Source of the DNA: Bacteroidales bacterium
Lineage (GTDB): Bacteria; Bacteroidota; Bacteroidia; Bacteroidales; GCA-2711565
Assembly (NCBI GenBank): GCA_029931995.1
Contig: JAOZQX010000124.1
Span: 1 to 5,403, forward strand
Reading direction: 5' to 3'
Length of the DNA stretch: 5,403 bases
Shown: positions 4,566 to 5,403 of the stretch, one piece after another
Position numbering within the stretch: position 1 is the stretch's first letter
How the letters are laid out: each line of letters begins with the position of its first letter
The notes under the pieces: generated by a model
What the model was told of the DNA's origin: nothing
What the model saw: only the letters and a program-made list of their open reading frames with translations
Databases searched by the model: none
Made by a program: the position numbers and the translations under genes

Positions 4566-5059
4566 TGGGTTTAAAAGACATTTTACGTTTAGGCGATCCA
4601 CGTCTTTATAAAATTTCGTCTCCCGTTTTTAAATCGGAGGTGGATTCATTAAGGCCATCTATTGAAATGCTCCACAATGCTTTAATGGAGTTTCGGGAAA
4701 TGTATGGAGCCGGAAGGGCAGTGGCAGCACCTCAAATTGGTGTTTTAAAGCGTCTTATTTATTTGAATATTGATAAACCAATCATTATTATTAACCCTGA
4801 GTTATCTGATTTTAGTGAGAAGAAGATTGACGTTTGGGATGATTGTTTGTGTTTTCCTGGTTTGTTAGTTAAGGTTAAACGAGCTGAAAAGCTGAAATTG
4901 AAGTTTAGGGATGAGAATTGGGAAGAGCATGAATGGAATTTAAAAGGTGACCTTTCCGAGTTGATTCAACATGAGTATGATCATCTGGATGGGATTTTGG
5001 CAATGCAAAGAGCAGTGGATGACAAATCGTTTAAAATAAAAAAAGGCCTCTCATTATAA
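4565..5059 (+). CDS. def: Peptide deformylase-family protein, divergent type
   Basis: This 164-residue protein belongs to the peptide deformylase family, the metal enzymes that remove the formyl group from N-terminal Met of new proteins. Motif 3 is intact (QHEYDHLDG, 135-143), with His136 and His140 as metal ligands and catalytic Glu137. Motif 1 is GAGRAVAAPQIGV (48-60), with Gln57 kept but two residues longer than the usual GxGLAAPQIG. Motif 2 is WDDCLCFPG (91-99) in place of EGCLS; the metal ligand Cys94 is kept, Glu is replaced by Asp, and Ser by Cys96. This matches a divergent PDF subgroup I recall with GRAxAAPQIG and WDDCxxFP motifs. Its metal site looks complete, but activity on formyl-Met peptides is less certain than for classical Def. 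The ATG overlaps the dtd stop by one base. The last codons form the left arm of the following terminator. The symbol is given by family membership. Confidence 0.88.
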   Translation: MGLKDILRLGDPRLYKISSPVFKSEVDSLRPSIEMLHNALMEFREMYGAGRAVAAPQIGVLKRLIYLNIDKPIIIINPELSDFSEKKIDVWDDCLCFPGLLVKVKRAEKLKLKFRDENWEEHEWNLKGDLSELIQHEYDHLDGILAMQRAVDDKSFKIKKGLSL

Positions 5060-5075
5060 AATGGAAGCCTTTCTT
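5041..5075. terminator. Bidirectional terminator shared by def and the small Lys/Cys-rich gene
   Basis: AAAGGC (5042-5047) pairs with GCCTTT (5067-5072), and the inside can add CATT/AATG pairing (5052-5055 with 5060-5063) around a short loop. On the minus strand the stem is followed by a long T-run (complement of the A-run at about 5037-5044), which makes it a good terminator for the gene at 5093-5311, 20 bases past its stop. On the plus strand the following TTCTTAT is weaker. The def stop codon (5057-5059) lies in the hairpin loop region. Confidence 0.65.
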
Positions 5076-5092
5076 ATATGTATTGATAATTC

Positions 5093-5311
5093 TTATTTAC
5101 CTTCTTTTTTCTTGTCTTTTTTTGCTTTTGAATCACAAGCTTTTTTTTCACTGCAAGCTTTCTTTTCGCTGCAACAAGCTTTCTTAGTTTTTTTATCAGT
5201 TTTTACTTCAGTTTTTTGTTTGTCTTTTGGAGCTTTATCCTGAGCCATAACATTTACTGATCCTGCAGCGATAAAAGCCATAATTGCGAGTCCTAAAACG
5301 ATTTTTTTCAT
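5093..5311 (-). CDS. Small exported Lys/Cys-rich protein with KKAC repeats
   Basis: This 72-residue protein matches no family I recognise. Residues 1-23 form a clear Sec signal peptide: MKK, then a hydrophobic core IVLGLAIMAFIAAGSV (4-19), then VMA before a likely cut between Ala23 and Gln24. The mature 49 residues hold 20 lysines, 9 acidic residues and 4 cysteines (46, 47, 53, 59). The cysteines lie in three tandem units, KKACCSE, KKACSE and KKACDS (44-61). There is no lipobox, so the product is probably periplasmic or secreted. The DNA shows matching imperfect direct repeats starting with CAAGC at 5136, 5154 and 5175 (plus strand), suggesting growth by duplication. Metal or thiol binding is possible but is only an inference. 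It is reported as real because of the signal peptide, an exact -7 promoter element and a terminator just after the stop. There is no same-strand partner within the window. Confidence 0.78.
   Translation of the reverse strand: MKKIVLGLAIMAFIAAGSVNVMAQDKAPKDKQKTEVKTDKKTKKACCSEKKACSEKKACDSKAKKDKKKEGK
5136..5187. repeat. Imperfect in-gene direct repeats coding KKAC units
   Basis: CAAGCTTTnTTTTCnCTG-type units begin at 5136, 5154 and 5175 (18- and 21-base steps, all multiples of three). They encode the three KKAC units of the small exported protein on the minus strand, and the extra three bases account for the double Cys46-Cys47. Confidence 0.65.
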
Positions 5312-5347
5312 AATTTCAATATTTTTAGTTTAAATTGTTTGTTGAAG

Positions 5348-5355
5348 CAAATCTA
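5348..5355 (-). promoter_or_regulatory. -7 promoter element of the small exported protein gene
   Basis: The minus strand reads TAGATTTG, an exact match to the Bacteroidota -7 element TAnnTTTG. Transcription would start near 5341, giving a leader of about 30 A/T-rich bases before the ATG at 5311. The -33 region has only a TTAAC-type sequence about 22 bases upstream, so the promoter may need an activator. Confidence 0.6.
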
Positions 5356-5376
5356 ATGCACTATTCAGGAAGTGCT

Positions 5377-5403
5377 TGTTAAATGGCTGTTAAAAACTGT
5401 TAA
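5377..5403. promoter_or_regulatory. Three TGTTAA (TTAACA) motifs at 10-11 base spacing
   Basis: TGTTAA occurs at 5377, 5388 and 5398, with the last two extended to CTGTTAA. The spacing is close to one helical turn. They lie just upstream of the -7 element of the minus-strand gene, where an activator could bind. The array runs to the window edge and may continue. No known regulator is assigned. Confidence 0.35.

Noticed and set aside
4353..4601. Minus-strand open frame opposite the end of dtd and start of def
   Set aside because: It lies antisense to two well-supported genes, and its product resembles nothing.
5061..5243. Plus-strand open frame rich in Phe/Ser across the small Lys/Cys gene
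   Set aside because: It is the antisense of the KKAC repeats; the minus-strand frame has a signal peptide, promoter and terminator.

Overview
The window is an AT-rich piece of a bacterial chromosome, most probably from the Bacteroidota. Four things point there. Start codons lack Shine-Dalgarno sequences and follow A/T-rich leaders. Several intergenic regions carry the Bacteroidota -7 promoter element TAnnTTTG. The TatC and PdxJ sequences have the look of that phylum. A paired-hairpin repeat of a kind common in Bacteroidota genomes lies between two genes. No phage, plasmid, IS or CRISPR signature is visible.

Region 1 (1-1140, + strand) is the end of a probable sulfur-transfer operon. It holds the 3' part of a DUF1641 gene, a DsrC/TusE-family sulfur-carrier gene and a DsrE2-like sulfurtransferase gene, with 28- and 26-base gaps, closed by a strong intrinsic terminator at 1102-1139. 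Region 2 (1141-1293) holds the two-hairpin repeat and a probable promoter. Region 3 (1294-2133, +) is tatC, the Tat translocase receptor. Region 4 (2134-2481) is a gene-free, highly structured stretch between convergent genes, with at least two terminator-like hairpins and other inverted repeats.

Region 5 (2482-3996, - strand) is a two-gene unit, pdxJ (vitamin B6 synthesis) followed by a YbfF-like alpha/beta hydrolase with a GTG start. Region 6 (4113-5059, +) is divergent from it and encodes D-aminoacyl-tRNA deacylase (dtd) and, overlapping by one base, a divergent peptide deformylase; both act in translation quality control or protein maturation. Region 7 (5093-5403, - strand) is a small exported Lys/Cys-rich protein with a good promoter and repeated TTAACA motifs upstream. 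It shares a bidirectional terminator with def.

Most of the window is ordinary housekeeping. The parts worth a second look are the DUF1641-TusE-DsrE2 cluster, with no other sulfur genes visible here, the structured tatC downstream region, the Cys-repeat secreted peptide and the deformylase with altered motifs.
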